Under the pieces are notes generated by a model that did not search any database, was not told the origin of the DNA, and saw only the letters and a list, made by a program, of their open reading frames with translations. DNA of 23,293 nt from JANXQG01 sp037147235 (lineage in GTDB: Bacteria > Planctomycetota > Planctomycetia > Pirellulales > Thermoguttaceae), in contig JBAWVO010000076.1 in the NCBI GenBank assembly GCA_037147235.1, positions 1 to 23,293 of the forward strand, read 5' to 3'. This document shows positions 1-7,735 of this stretch, in pieces. Numbering within the stretch: position 1 is the stretch's first letter; every line of letters starts with the position of its first letter. The position numbers and the translations under genes were made by a program.

Positions 1-89
1 AAGTGGTCTTGACCTAGATTGCCTGAATTGCGCATTGTGCAGACCTTTGTTTCCCTAAACCAGGATGAAGGAGTCTGCACACGGAGATA

Positions 90-404
90 TTGGCGCGCAA
101 AGCCTGTTCGACCGACCTGACCGATGAACAGTGGACGATTCTGGAGCCGTTGGTTCCGGCGAGCAAGCACGGTGGTCGGCCGCGGGAGGTCGATATGCGG
201 GAGGTCGCCAACACGATCCTATACCTCACTCGGACTGGATGCCAATGGAACATGCTTCCACACGACCTGCAAATAAGATGCACGGAACCTGCCGGCTACC
301 GCACTCAATTCTACGTCCCACGCACACAAATGAGGAGATCGACGACCAATCCACCCTTAATGGTGGGTTATACTTGTATTTGCAGTAGATATCTTCTAGG
401 ATAG
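90..404 (+). pseudogene. IS5-type transposase, N-terminal remnant
   Basis: About the first 60 residues match the N-terminal part of IS5-family (DUF4096-type) transposases. The pattern is 'LTDEQWTILEPLVP', then 'GGRPREVDMREVANTILYL', then 'RTGCQWNMLPHDL'. The frame begins with TTG at 90, preceded by GGAG at 83-86. The family resemblance ends near base 272, just after the LPHDL motif. A normal protein would continue with a tyrosine/phenylalanine-rich segment and the DDE catalytic core; here the frame runs on through unrelated sequence to a stop at 402-404. The catalytic core is absent, so it cannot be active. No terminal inverted repeats could be paired within the window. It is probably a deletion remnant of an insertion next to the gene cluster. 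Confidence 0.75.
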
Positions 405-567
405 GAAGTTAAGCAGGTTGGGCTTTTTGATGGAACTTTAATCGCGCGGCAACTATCCTATATCCTTAGAGGGTTGCAGTGCAAGGTTTTGGCATCCGGC
501 ATGAACGGGTTATCTTATCACCTCAATGGTAGGGGGACCTGGAACTTCACGTAATGGGAGGCGGAAG
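273..567. other. gene-free stretch upstream of the PQQ gene
   Basis: These 295 bases hold no coding region I can support apart from the nonsense tail of the transposase remnant. A small hairpin lies at 351-367 (CCACC/GGTGG arms). An 8-bp inverted pair lies at 397-404 (TAGGATAG) and 453-460 (CTATCCTA), 48 bases apart. The stretch looks more AT-rich than the genes downstream and is the natural place for the promoter of the following gene. Confidence 0.5.
489..516 (+). promoter_or_regulatory. possible sigma70-type promoter for the PQQ gene
   Basis: TTGGCA at 489-494 differs from the TTGACA consensus at one position. It is followed after 16 bases by TATCTT at 511-516, which matches TATAAT at four of six positions. 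Transcription would begin near 523, giving a leader of about 45 bases before the ATG at 568. This is pattern matching only; planctomycete promoters are poorly characterised and such matches occur by chance. Confidence 0.25.
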
Positions 568-3500
568 ATGGAGAAGTGGAGAGGGGCGTTTGCGAAGATT
601 TTGCTTGCGGTTGCCGCAATCTCGATCTCCGCCTTAGGGCTGGTGCCTTCTCCGCTTCTGGCTCAGCGTGTGCGTCCGCGACCGTCCGCGAACGAGCCTG
701 CGGATGAAGATGCCGTCTCAGGGAACTTTGCCGCCCCCGATCGCAATGTCGTGCAGGCACTCAACCGATCCCAAAAGGTGTTGAAAGAACATCGCTACGG
801 CGAGGCCCTGGAGGGGCTTAGCCAGATTCTTCGCAGCAACGAAGACTACTTCTATCAGCCGGACCGAAAGGTTCCGATCTACAAGAGCCTGAAAGCCGAG
901 GCCCAGCAACTGTTGGGACAGATGCCGCGCGAGGGTCGCGAGCTTTATGAAGTTCGCAGCGGGGCCGAGGCCCGCGATAAGCTCAATCGGGCCGTTGTTG
1001 CAGGCGATGACAAAGCACTGGCGGAAATCTCCGCCCAGTTATTCCATACCCAGGCGGGATACGAGGCAACCTTTCTGCTCGCCTTGTATCAGATGGATCA
1101 TGGCGCGCCGCTGGCCGGAGCCTTGACGCTGAAGCGACTCCGCGAAGCAGGATCACCGGCCATGGCGTTCGAGCCGGGCCTGTCGCTCACCCAGGCTGCT
1201 TGCTATTACCAAGCCGGAATGCCCGGGGATTGCAAACAGGTCTTGGTCGATATGAAACGCCGCTTGGAAAAACCCACCTTACCGCTTACGGGGCGCGAGG
1301 TGCCTTGGTTTGAGCAGGAAAGCGATGCCCCAGCTTGGTTGGCCAAATTGACCGGTCTGCAACGCATGGCCGCAGCGGTCGAAACCGATCGCTGGCCCAT
1401 GTTTCGCGGCGATCCCTCGCGAAACGCTTCGGTTGTGGGCGGCGCGCCGTTATTAAATCTCCGCTGGCGGGTTCCGGTCACCGACATTCCCGCCTTAGAA
1501 AAAGCCTTGCTGCAACAGCAGAACGACTATCGCGATCGGGGAGTCGCATTGTTTTCCGGGCTTCACCCGCTGGCTGTTGGCGACAAGATCCTCATGCGCA
1601 CGGCGTCGAACGTGCTGGCGATTGACTTCCAGACGGGGAAGCGGATTTGGCCATCGACCCCCGAAGAAGAGCCGGGGGATATGGGGCCCAACCGCTTTGC
1701 TGCCGGGTTTAGCCGGCGGAACAACATGAGCCAGCCAAGCCAGTACGGCCAGCGGATTTGGGATGATGCGACTTATGGAACACTCAGCAGCGATGGCAGC
1801 CTAGTCTTCGTCATTGAGGAACTGCCCCTGGGAGTCACCGGGCCTAACGGTGGTGGGTTTATCATTGTTGGCAACGGTCGCAGCGATCCGTCAAATCGAA
1901 GCATTACCAACCGGCTTGCCGCCTACGACATCCAGACCGGCAAGCATCAATGGTGGTTGGGTGGCCAGGAATCGTTGAGTCAGAGCGATACTTTTTTCCT
2001 TGGCCCGCCGCTCCCTCTCCGCGGCCAGCTTTATGTGATGGCTGAGGTCAAGGACGAAATGCGACTTTTGGCCCTCGATGGGGCCACGGGGAATCTTCTT
2101 TGGTCGCAGCAGTTGGCCATGGTTGAGTCCAACATCTCACAAGATCCGGTACGGCGTGTAGCAGGCATTTCACCATCCTACAGCGACGGCGTTCTGATTT
2201 GTCCCACCGGTTCCGGCTGCGTGGTTGCCGTCGATTTGGCAACCCGGTCGCTCCTCTGGGGTTATATCTACAGCCATCCTGGCGAACAACCGACCATGGG
2301 ACGCCGCGGGCGGGGGAATCCGATCCAGGCCGCCTTCAACAATCCCAACGGTCCCGTGCCTCGTTGGCTTGACGCTACTGCTACGATTGTCAACGGCCGT
2401 GTGCTGCTTACACCGGCCGAAGCCGATTCGCTTTATTGCTTGAACCTGGCCGACGGTAAGCCCATGTGGGCTCCCCAGCCGCGCGGTGAGCACTATTACA
2501 TCGCCTGTGTGCATCAGGGGGTGGTGGTGTTGGTCGGCCGCAACTCGATCGATGCCATCAACCTGGAAGATGGCAGCAAGGCATGGGATGGCCGAATCAT
2601 CAACATGCCCTCGGGGGCCGGTGTCTGCGGCCGCGGCTTTTATGCCGGTGGGCAATACTTCGTGCCGCTCAGCAGCGGTGAGGTAATGTCCATCGATCTG
2701 GTGTCGGGTAAAGTGCTTTCGACCGTCAAGTCCCGTCGCGGTTCGGTGCCCGGCAACCTGGTCTGCTATCGGGGCCGGGTGATTTCGCAGGGGTTGGACG
2801 GTTTGGAACTCTATTACCAGATGGATGCCGCGCGGGACGAAGTGACGCGCCGCCTAGCCGCCAATCCCGACGATGTCGAGGGGCTTACGCTTCGCGGCGA
2901 AACATTTCTGGATGCCGGCAAGTCGGCCGAAGCCGTTGCCGATTTTCGTCGGGCCTATAGCCTGGATAAGAAGTCCGAGTCGCATGGCCGTACTCGCGAA
3001 TTGCTTCGCGATGCCCTGTTGGCCGGGCTGCGCGATGATTTCGCCGCGCATCGCCCGATGGCAGGCGAAGTTGAACCTCTTCTGGACGACCCAGCACAAC
3101 GGGCAACCTATCTCCGCACCATGGCGATTGGTCTGCATCGTGCCGGGGATTGGCGGCAGGCCGTCGAGTACTACATGAAACTCGTCGATTTAGAGGAGGC
3201 GAAGCCGGCCCTGGAAAAAGTTGACCGCTCGTATCTTGTGCGTCGCGACCGCTGGGTCCAGGCTCGGCTTGGCATGCTTCGTGGCGACGGAGGTGCCGCG
3301 GCCGCCGCCGAGATCGATCGCGTTTTGGAACTGCGGTTGGAAGAGGCCAAAAAGGAAACGAGCTGCGGCGGCCTGAAGCGGTTCCTCGCCTTCTTCGGCA
3401 ATCAACCTCTGGCGGCTTCGGCGCGGGCTGAACTGCTCCAGCGGCTGGAGCAAGCGGGGCGGATCATGGAGGCCGAGCTACTCATGGCCGCAGTCGTCGA

Positions 3501-5265
3501 TTTCACGGACCGCATGGCCCAGGCTGGCTTGCTGGCCGAGATGGCCGTGATTAATTTTCGTGCCGGCCGTGTGAGCGATGCGGCTAATTGTTTCCGGCAG
3601 CTTCAGCGGCAATTTGCCGACGTGCCATGCCACGCCGGCATGACTTCCGGCCAGTGGCTGGCCATCTTCCCCGAGGGTGACGCGCTCCGTAAGGAGGTCA
3701 ATCGTCCGGTCTCCGCGTGGCCTGTCGGCGAAGTCGAGGCGAACAATCCCGAGACCAGCCCGAATAAGATCAACCGCGGCCCTCGTTTCGACATGCTCTG
3801 GGGCGGGGCCATGGGTCCGTTCTTTACCGATTACACCGTAAGTTTGGAAAATGGCCAGCAGAAAATCAGTCTTCGCGATGGCATGGGAAACCTACAGCAA
3901 CCGATTTCGCTGGTCGAAAATGGCCATAGGTACGGCGGTATGTACAACCCGAATGCGACCCTGGCGAGAAGCTGTGGGCACTTGTTGGTGGCTTCCGTAG
4001 GGACAAAGATTTGTGCCTTGGATCCGTGGAAGGCATCGGGCAATTCCTCGCCGATCATGTGGTCTCAGGATCTCACCGACACCACGCTCGATAGCGGCGG
4101 AAACATGGTCTTCGTTAATAATGGCGTGGATAGGGACTTCCGTGCCAATCCGTTCGGTCCGGTCAACGCGCGCTATATCTCCTTCCAGCGGATGCGGAAC
4201 ATCGTGGCCGTCGATCCGGTTACCGGCGAGTCCCTGTGGGTGCGGCAAGATATTCCTCCACGGAGCGAGGTTTTTGGTGACGAGCAGTATATGTTCGTGC
4301 TGTCGCCCGGCAGTAACGAAGCATCGGTCTATCGAGCGATCGATGGCCAACTGCTGGGTATTCGTAAAGTGCCACGACCCAAGTCCGCCGAGAACATCTT
4401 TTACGACGGCAGCGATCGCGGGGGCTATTCGGTGCTGTCCAACGCAGGGATTGATTTCATTGGCCGCTATACCCTCACCTGGGAGCAGGGCAAAAATAAC
4501 AACAGCCGTGTGTTGGCCTTGTTTGATCCTTGGCAGCAGCGGGCAGTCTGGCCATCACGGACGTTTGCCTCGGGGGCATGCGTCTCGGTTGTCGGCAGCG
4601 AGGCGGTGGGCGTCCTCGAGCCGAGCGGACATTTCGTCCTGGTCGCCCTGGCCGACGGCCGCACGATTGCCGATTTACAGTTGGAGGTTCGGCCGCAATT
4701 CTCCATGACGGACCTTGTTGTCACGCGGATGGGCGATCAATACATCGTGCTAGTCAACGATAATCGAGTGCTAGGCAATGAGGATCAGGGGTTTCAGCCG
4801 CCGCAGGGGATGTTCTGCTATCCCGTTCGCCGTGCCCGCATTTATGCCCTTGACTTACAGGGAAAGCTTGCCTGGCCGGCACCGGCCGACGTTGATCACC
4901 AGCAGTTTCTCCTCAGCCAACCGGGTCAGTTGCCGGTGTTGTTCTTTGGCGTCTTTCATTACGACAATCGTGGCGGGCAAATGTCGGTGCGAACCTCGCT
5001 GGTGGCAGTCGATCGCCGTAACGGCCGCATTGTATATGACAAAGATCTGCGCGGTCCCATGCGCGGGATGGGGGTAGAAATCCGCGGTGATTCGGTGGAA
5101 AAGACTGTGCGGATCGCAACCAATAATGAGACCGTCAACCTAACCTTTACCGACAAGCCAATCCAGGCCACGGTGCGTCACAGTACGGGCGTGAAAAAAC
5201 CTGGCGGCAAGTTGGGAGAAGCCCTCTTGGATGCTGCAAAGGGTGCCGCCGGCGTGCCGCAATGA
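568..5265 (+). CDS. secreted PQQ-repeat beta-propeller / TPR protein, 1565 aa
   Basis: The ATG at 568 was chosen because GGGAGG (556-561) sits six bases upstream and the product then starts with a signal peptide: MEKWRGAFAK, a hydrophobic run, and a probable cleavage near LLAQ. An in-frame ATG at 526 would put 14 polar residues before it. Residues about 57-130 are helical and TPR-like. A PQQ-like (PQQ_2-type) propeller begins near residue 276 with WPMFRGDPSRN and carries repeated 'alDl.tG...W' blades to about 750. TPR-like helices follow (about 766-1080), then a second propeller (about 1080-1510). Such proteins are common in Planctomycetota. The propellers need not bind PQQ, no dehydrogenase active site was recognised, and I would not call it an enzyme. 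It is probably an exported scaffold or adhesion-type protein. It is the first gene of the cluster. Confidence 0.9.
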   Translation: MEKWRGAFAKILLAVAAISISALGLVPSPLLAQRVRPRPSANEPADEDAVSGNFAAPDRNVVQALNRSQKVLKEHRYGEALEGLSQILRSNEDYFYQPDRKVPIYKSLKAEAQQLLGQMPREGRELYEVRSGAEARDKLNRAVVAGDDKALAEISAQLFHTQAGYEATFLLALYQMDHGAPLAGALTLKRLREAGSPAMAFEPGLSLTQAACYYQAGMPGDCKQVLVDMKRRLEKPTLPLTGREVPWFEQESDAPAWLAKLTGLQRMAAAVETDRWPMFRGDPSRNASVVGGAPLLNLRWRVPVTDIPALEKALLQQQNDYRDRGVALFSGLHPLAVGDKILMRTASNVLAIDFQTGKRIWPSTPEEEPGDMGPNRFAAGFSRRNNMSQPSQYGQRIWDDATYGTLSSDGSLVFVIEELPLGVTGPNGGGFIIVGNGRSDPSNRSITNRLAAYDIQTGKHQWWLGGQESLSQSDTFFLGPPLPLRGQLYVMAEVKDEMRLLALDGATGNLLWSQQLAMVESNISQDPVRRVAGISPSYSDGVLICPTGSGCVVAVDLATRSLLWGYIYSHPGEQPTMGRRGRGNPIQAAFNNPNGPVPRWLDATATIVNGRVLLTPAEADSLYCLNLADGKPMWAPQPRGEHYYIACVHQGVVVLVGRNSIDAINLEDGSKAWDGRIINMPSGAGVCGRGFYAGGQYFVPLSSGEVMSIDLVSGKVLSTVKSRRGSVPGNLVCYRGRVISQGLDGLELYYQMDAARDEVTRRLAANPDDVEGLTLRGETFLDAGKSAEAVADFRRAYSLDKKSESHGRTRELLRDALLAGLRDDFAAHRPMAGEVEPLLDDPAQRATYLRTMAIGLHRAGDWRQAVEYYMKLVDLEEAKPALEKVDRSYLVRRDRWVQARLGMLRGDGGAAAAAEIDRVLELRLEEAKKETSCGGLKRFLAFFGNQPLAASARAELLQRLEQAGRIMEAELLMAAVVDFTDRMAQAGLLAEMAVINFRAGRVSDAANCFRQLQRQFADVPCHAGMTSGQWLAIFPEGDALRKEVNRPVSAWPVGEVEANNPETSPNKINRGPRFDMLWGGAMGPFFTDYTVSLENGQQKISLRDGMGNLQQPISLVENGHRYGGMYNPNATLARSCGHLLVASVGTKICALDPWKASGNSSPIMWSQDLTDTTLDSGGNMVFVNNGVDRDFRANPFGPVNARYISFQRMRNIVAVDPVTGESLWVRQDIPPRSEVFGDEQYMFVLSPGSNEASVYRAIDGQLLGIRKVPRPKSAENIFYDGSDRGGYSVLSNAGIDFIGRYTLTWEQGKNNNSRVLALFDPWQQRAVWPSRTFASGACVSVVGSEAVGVLEPSGHFVLVALADGRTIADLQLEVRPQFSMTDLVVTRMGDQYIVLVNDNRVLGNEDQGFQPPQGMFCYPVRRARIYALDLQGKLAWPAPADVDHQQFLLSQPGQLPVLFFGVFHYDNRGGQMSVRTSLVAVDRRNGRIVYDKDLRGPMRGMGVEIRGDSVEKTVRIATNNETVNLTFTDKPIQATVRHSTGVKKPGGKLGEALLDAAKGAAGVPQ

Positions 5266-5270
5266 GGAGG
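5264..5270 (+). promoter_or_regulatory. strong Shine-Dalgarno whose start codon is ambiguous
   Basis: GAGGAGG lies directly after the stop of the PQQ gene (TGA 5263-5265, partly overlapping) and eight bases before ATG 5279. That ATG is in frame with the prenyltransferase-repeat gene. Starting there adds 53 residues, translated through a palindromic repeat (5361-5416), before the signal peptide. The start that gives a clean signal peptide, 5438, has no comparable site. Confidence 0.6.
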
Positions 5271-5360
5271 ATCCTTTCATGAACATCTTGGCAACCTACG
5301 GTTTGAATGAGATATGCCCTGCATTCAGGGAGCACAAAGAAGTAAGTTGCACAATTTACC

Positions 5361-5416
5361 GTAGGATGGACCTCCGAGTCCGTCCGATATTGAACGGACT
5401 CGGAGGTCCATCCTAC
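5361..5416. repeat. REP/BIME-like palindrome, family A
   Basis: The 25-base arms 5361-5385 and 5392-5416 are inverted copies that match at 24 of 25 positions, with a 6-base spacer. The left arm begins GTAGGATGGACCTCCGAGTC and the right arm ends with CTAC. Each arm can fold its own small hairpin (GGAC...GTCC) with TCC in the loop. Related copies lie at 6529-6653. The element is open in the frame of the prenyltransferase-repeat gene, reading roughly RMDLRVRPILNGLGGPS. Confidence 0.85.
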
Positions 5417-5437
5417 GAATCCAATAAACTTATTTCC

Positions 5438-6526
5438 ATGCGAGCCTGTATGCGCATCGCCTGGTTCGCCGGTTTGGTTGCAATCGCGTTGCTGCTGCCG
5501 GCCCGGGCATGGACTGCGGAGAAGGTGAGCGACCGAGACATCGACCGCACGGTTTCCCGTGGTCTGGATTGGCTTGCCTCGCGGCAGTCGCGGCTGGGAC
5601 ATTGGACTGCCCCCGAGGGCCGCTTTCCTACCGCCATCACCGCGCTTTCGGCCACGGCATTGTTGTGCGAAGGCTCGACAACCACGCAGGGTAAATACTC
5701 GGGCAATATCCAACGCGCGGTAAACTATCTCGTTAGCCACGCCAATAAGAGAACCGGTCTGCTCGGATCCCGTGAAGATGACCGCTACACCTACGGCCAC
5801 GGTTTTTCCATGCTCTTCCTTTCCCAGGTATTAGGGGAAGAAGAAGACTCCGATCGCCGCAAGGAACTGATTGAAGTCCTAATCAATGCCGTCAAGTTCA
5901 CCGGCCAAGCTCAGACTGCGGCCGGCGGCTGGGGCTACGTCAGTGCCAAAGACGGCGGGGACTTCGACGAAGGCTCGACCACAATCACCCAGGTCCAAGG
6001 ACTGCGTGGCTGCCGTAACGCCGGAATTCCCGTGCCCAAAGAGATTATTGACAAGGCCGTGAAGTATATTCGCAAGTGTACCGGCGCGGATGGCGGCGTG
6101 GCCTACAATTCCCATGGCGGAGGCGGTCGCCCTCCGATCACCGCCGCCGCCATCGCTTGCCTGTTCAATGCCGGTGACTATGATAGCCAAAAGGGCGACA
6201 ACGAAGGCGACAAGGACAAGAGGGAAAAAGTCGAATTTGTTCGCAAGATGATGAAATACTGCGCACAGAACCTCGGCTCTTCCGCCAACGCCAACCTGAG
6301 CTTTGGCCATTGGCATTATGCCCACTATTACTATTCCCAAGTGCTCTACCGCGAAGGCGGTGACCAATGGAACGCCTATCGCAAAGAAACTTATGCCCGC
6401 TTGGTCGCCGAAGTCAATACCAACGGCTATTGGGAACAGGGCTTCATGGGTGCGGCCTACACCACCGCCATGAACCTCACGATCTTGCAATTGGACCGCG
6501 GCACACTGCCAATTTACCAACGATGA
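5438..6526 (+). CDS. secreted prenyltransferase/squalene-oxidase-repeat protein, 362 aa
   Basis: The start at 5438 (or 5450) gives MRACMRIAWF followed by a hydrophobic stretch and ARAWTA, a textbook signal peptide. The alternative start 5279 has the better ribosome-binding site but yields a 415-aa protein with a repeat-encoded leader. The mature protein is an alpha/alpha-barrel of the terpene cyclase/prenyltransferase repeat type. QW-like motifs are QTAAGGWGY, GADGGVAYNS and NGYWEQGFMGAAYTTAM. It is much shorter than squalene-hopene cyclase (about 630 aa) and shows no DXDD catalytic motif (nearest is DFDE), so cyclase activity is unlikely. Related proteins are frequent in Planctomycetota without a known function. 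A binding or scaffold role in the periplasm is inferred. It lies between the PQQ gene and the MoxR block, bounded by family-A repeats. Confidence 0.85.
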   Translation: MRACMRIAWFAGLVAIALLLPARAWTAEKVSDRDIDRTVSRGLDWLASRQSRLGHWTAPEGRFPTAITALSATALLCEGSTTTQGKYSGNIQRAVNYLVSHANKRTGLLGSREDDRYTYGHGFSMLFLSQVLGEEEDSDRRKELIEVLINAVKFTGQAQTAAGGWGYVSAKDGGDFDEGSTTITQVQGLRGCRNAGIPVPKEIIDKAVKYIRKCTGADGGVAYNSHGGGGRPPITAAAIACLFNAGDYDSQKGDNEGDKDKREKVEFVRKMMKYCAQNLGSSANANLSFGHWHYAHYYYSQVLYREGGDQWNAYRKETYARLVAEVNTNGYWEQGFMGAAYTTAMNLTILQLDRGTLPIYQR

Positions 6527-6581
6527 ACGTGGGATGGACTTCCGAGTTTAACAACGATGAACGTAGGATGGACTTCCAAGT
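6518..6581 (+). repeat. 30-bp direct duplication spanning the stop codon
   Basis: Bases 6518-6547 and 6552-6581 are direct copies that differ at two positions; each begins CAACGATGAACGT. The first copy contains the last codons and TGA stop (6524-6526) of the prenyltransferase-repeat gene, and both run into the start of a family-A repeat. This suggests a local tandem duplication, or an insertion that copied the gene end. Confidence 0.8.
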
Positions 6582-6653
6582 CCGTCCACAAAAACCGGAC
6601 GGACCTGGAGGTCCATCCTACAGTAACCGGACGGACTCGGAGGTCCATCCTAC
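6529..6653. repeat. cluster of family-A REP/BIME-like repeats
   Basis: There is a truncated copy at 6529-6547; an inverted pair with arms 6563-6587 and 6597-6621 (23 of 25 matching, one difference being G-T pairable); and a further copy at 6629-6653 in the same orientation as the second arm. Arms start GTAGGATGGAC or end TCCATCCTAC. They fill most of the 156 bases between the prenyltransferase-repeat gene and the MoxR gene. No U-tract follows, so these are not standard terminators. Confidence 0.85.
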
Positions 6654-6682
6654 CGTAACTATTCCCCCGAGATTGCTTCATC

Positions 6683-7735
6683 ATGACTTTTGAGATTAGC
6701 CCCCAGGATTCCTCCGCCGTCGAGAAACTCGGCGCTGCCCGCCGTAAGATCATGGACCAACTGGGTCAGGTCATCGTCGGACAGACAGCGGTCATCGAAG
6801 AGTTATTGATCTGTCTGTTCAGCCGCGGGCATTGCCTTTTGGAAGGCGTGCCGGGCTTGGCCAAGACGTTGATGATCAGCACCTTGAGCCGCACGCTCAA
6901 CCTGAGCTTCAGCCGCATCCAGTTCACGCCCGACCTCACGCCGGCCGACATTACGGGAACCGACGTGATCGTCGAAAACCGAACCACTGGCAACCGCGAG
7001 TTCCGCTTCCTTGAGGGGCCGTTATTTAGCAACGTGATCCTGGCCGACGAAATCAACCGCACGCCGCCGAAGACGCAGGCGGCCTTGCTGGAGGCCATGC
7101 AGGAGCGGCAAGTCACGGTGGGCCGGGTGCGGCACGCACTGTCCGATCCGTTCTTCATCTTGGCCACGCAGAACCCCATCGAGCAGGAAGGCACCTACGC
7201 GCTGCCGGAAGCCCAGCAGGACCGCTTCATGTTCAAGGTCTTCGTCCACTATCCGAACTTCCAGGAAGAGTTCGAGGTGGCCCGGCGGACGACGACGACG
7301 ATGAGCGACACGATCGAGGCGGTGCTCACGGCAAGGGAGATTCTCGACTTGCAGCGGATCGTCCGCGAGGTGCCCGTTTCCGACCACGTAATCCGCTACG
7401 CCTTGGCACTGGTTCGCCAGACACGCGTCCGCGAGGTTGGCGTGCCCGATTTCGTCGGCGATCAGGTGGTATGGGGCGCAGGGCCGCGTGCCGTGCAATA
7501 TCTCATCCTGGGTTCAAAGGCCCGTGCCCTGTTGCAAGGCCGGACCCACGTGACCTGCGAAGATATTGAAACCCTAGCCAAACCGGTACTCCGACACCGT
7601 ATCGTGCTAAGCTTCACGGCGGAGAGCGAAGGCGTCACGACGGACCAGGTCATCGACCGCATCGTGGCCATAACCCCCAAGCGAGAGGATGAATTGACCC
7701 GCGATGCACGATTCCAAAAGATTTTTGCATCCTGA
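6683..7735 (+). CDS. MoxR-family AAA+ ATPase, 350 aa
   Basis: This is a cytoplasmic AAA+ ATPase. Walker A is GVPGLAKT (residues 55-62), Walker B is VILADE (118-123), sensor 1 is the ATQN asparagine (164), and the arginine-containing LPEAQQDRF segment is at about 174-182. The sensor-2-type GPRA motif is near 267. Length and order fit the AAA_3/MoxR family. MoxR proteins act as chaperone-like ATPases with vWA partners, maturing enzyme complexes or membrane assemblies. The immediate downstream DUF58 and vWA genes support that pairing. No strong ribosome-binding site precedes ATG 6683, and the upstream gap is filled by repeats. The 3' end overlaps the next gene by 32 bases. The substrate cannot be read from the sequence. 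Confidence 0.95.
   Translation: MTFEISPQDSSAVEKLGAARRKIMDQLGQVIVGQTAVIEELLICLFSRGHCLLEGVPGLAKTLMISTLSRTLNLSFSRIQFTPDLTPADITGTDVIVENRTTGNREFRFLEGPLFSNVILADEINRTPPKTQAALLEAMQERQVTVGRVRHALSDPFFILATQNPIEQEGTYALPEAQQDRFMFKVFVHYPNFQEEFEVARRTTTTMSDTIEAVLTAREILDLQRIVREVPVSDHVIRYALALVRQTRVREVGVPDFVGDQVVWGAGPRAVQYLILGSKARALLQGRTHVTCEDIETLAKPVLRHRIVLSFTAESEGVTTDQVIDRIVAITPKREDELTRDARFQKIFAS

Noticed and set aside
351..367. CCACC/GGTGG hairpin as a terminator or operator
   Set aside because: The stem is only five base pairs with a six-base loop and no T-run; such a structure is common by chance.
2170..2655. Minus-strand open frame of 161 codons within the PQQ gene
   Set aside because: It lies wholly inside a well-supported + strand gene and has no recognisable domain. 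Long antisense frames are expected in GC-rich coding DNA.
568..5265. Annotation as a PQQ-dependent dehydrogenase
   Set aside because: Only the propeller blade pattern is visible. No cofactor-binding or catalytic signature was recognised, and the TPR sections suggest a scaffold.
5147..5800. Minus-strand open frame of 217 codons across the PQQ/prenyltransferase-repeat border
   Set aside because: It crosses two supported genes and a palindromic repeat, and its translation shows no family resemblance.
5438..6526. Annotation as a squalene-hopene cyclase
   Set aside because: The protein is about 360 residues, lacks a DXDD catalytic motif and has a signal peptide; only the repeat fold is shared.
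5361..6653. CRISPR array or simple terminators as the explanation of the palindromes
   Set aside because: There are no regularly spaced repeats with unique spacers, and no run of T follows the stems. Paired inverted arms fit REP/BIME-like elements better.
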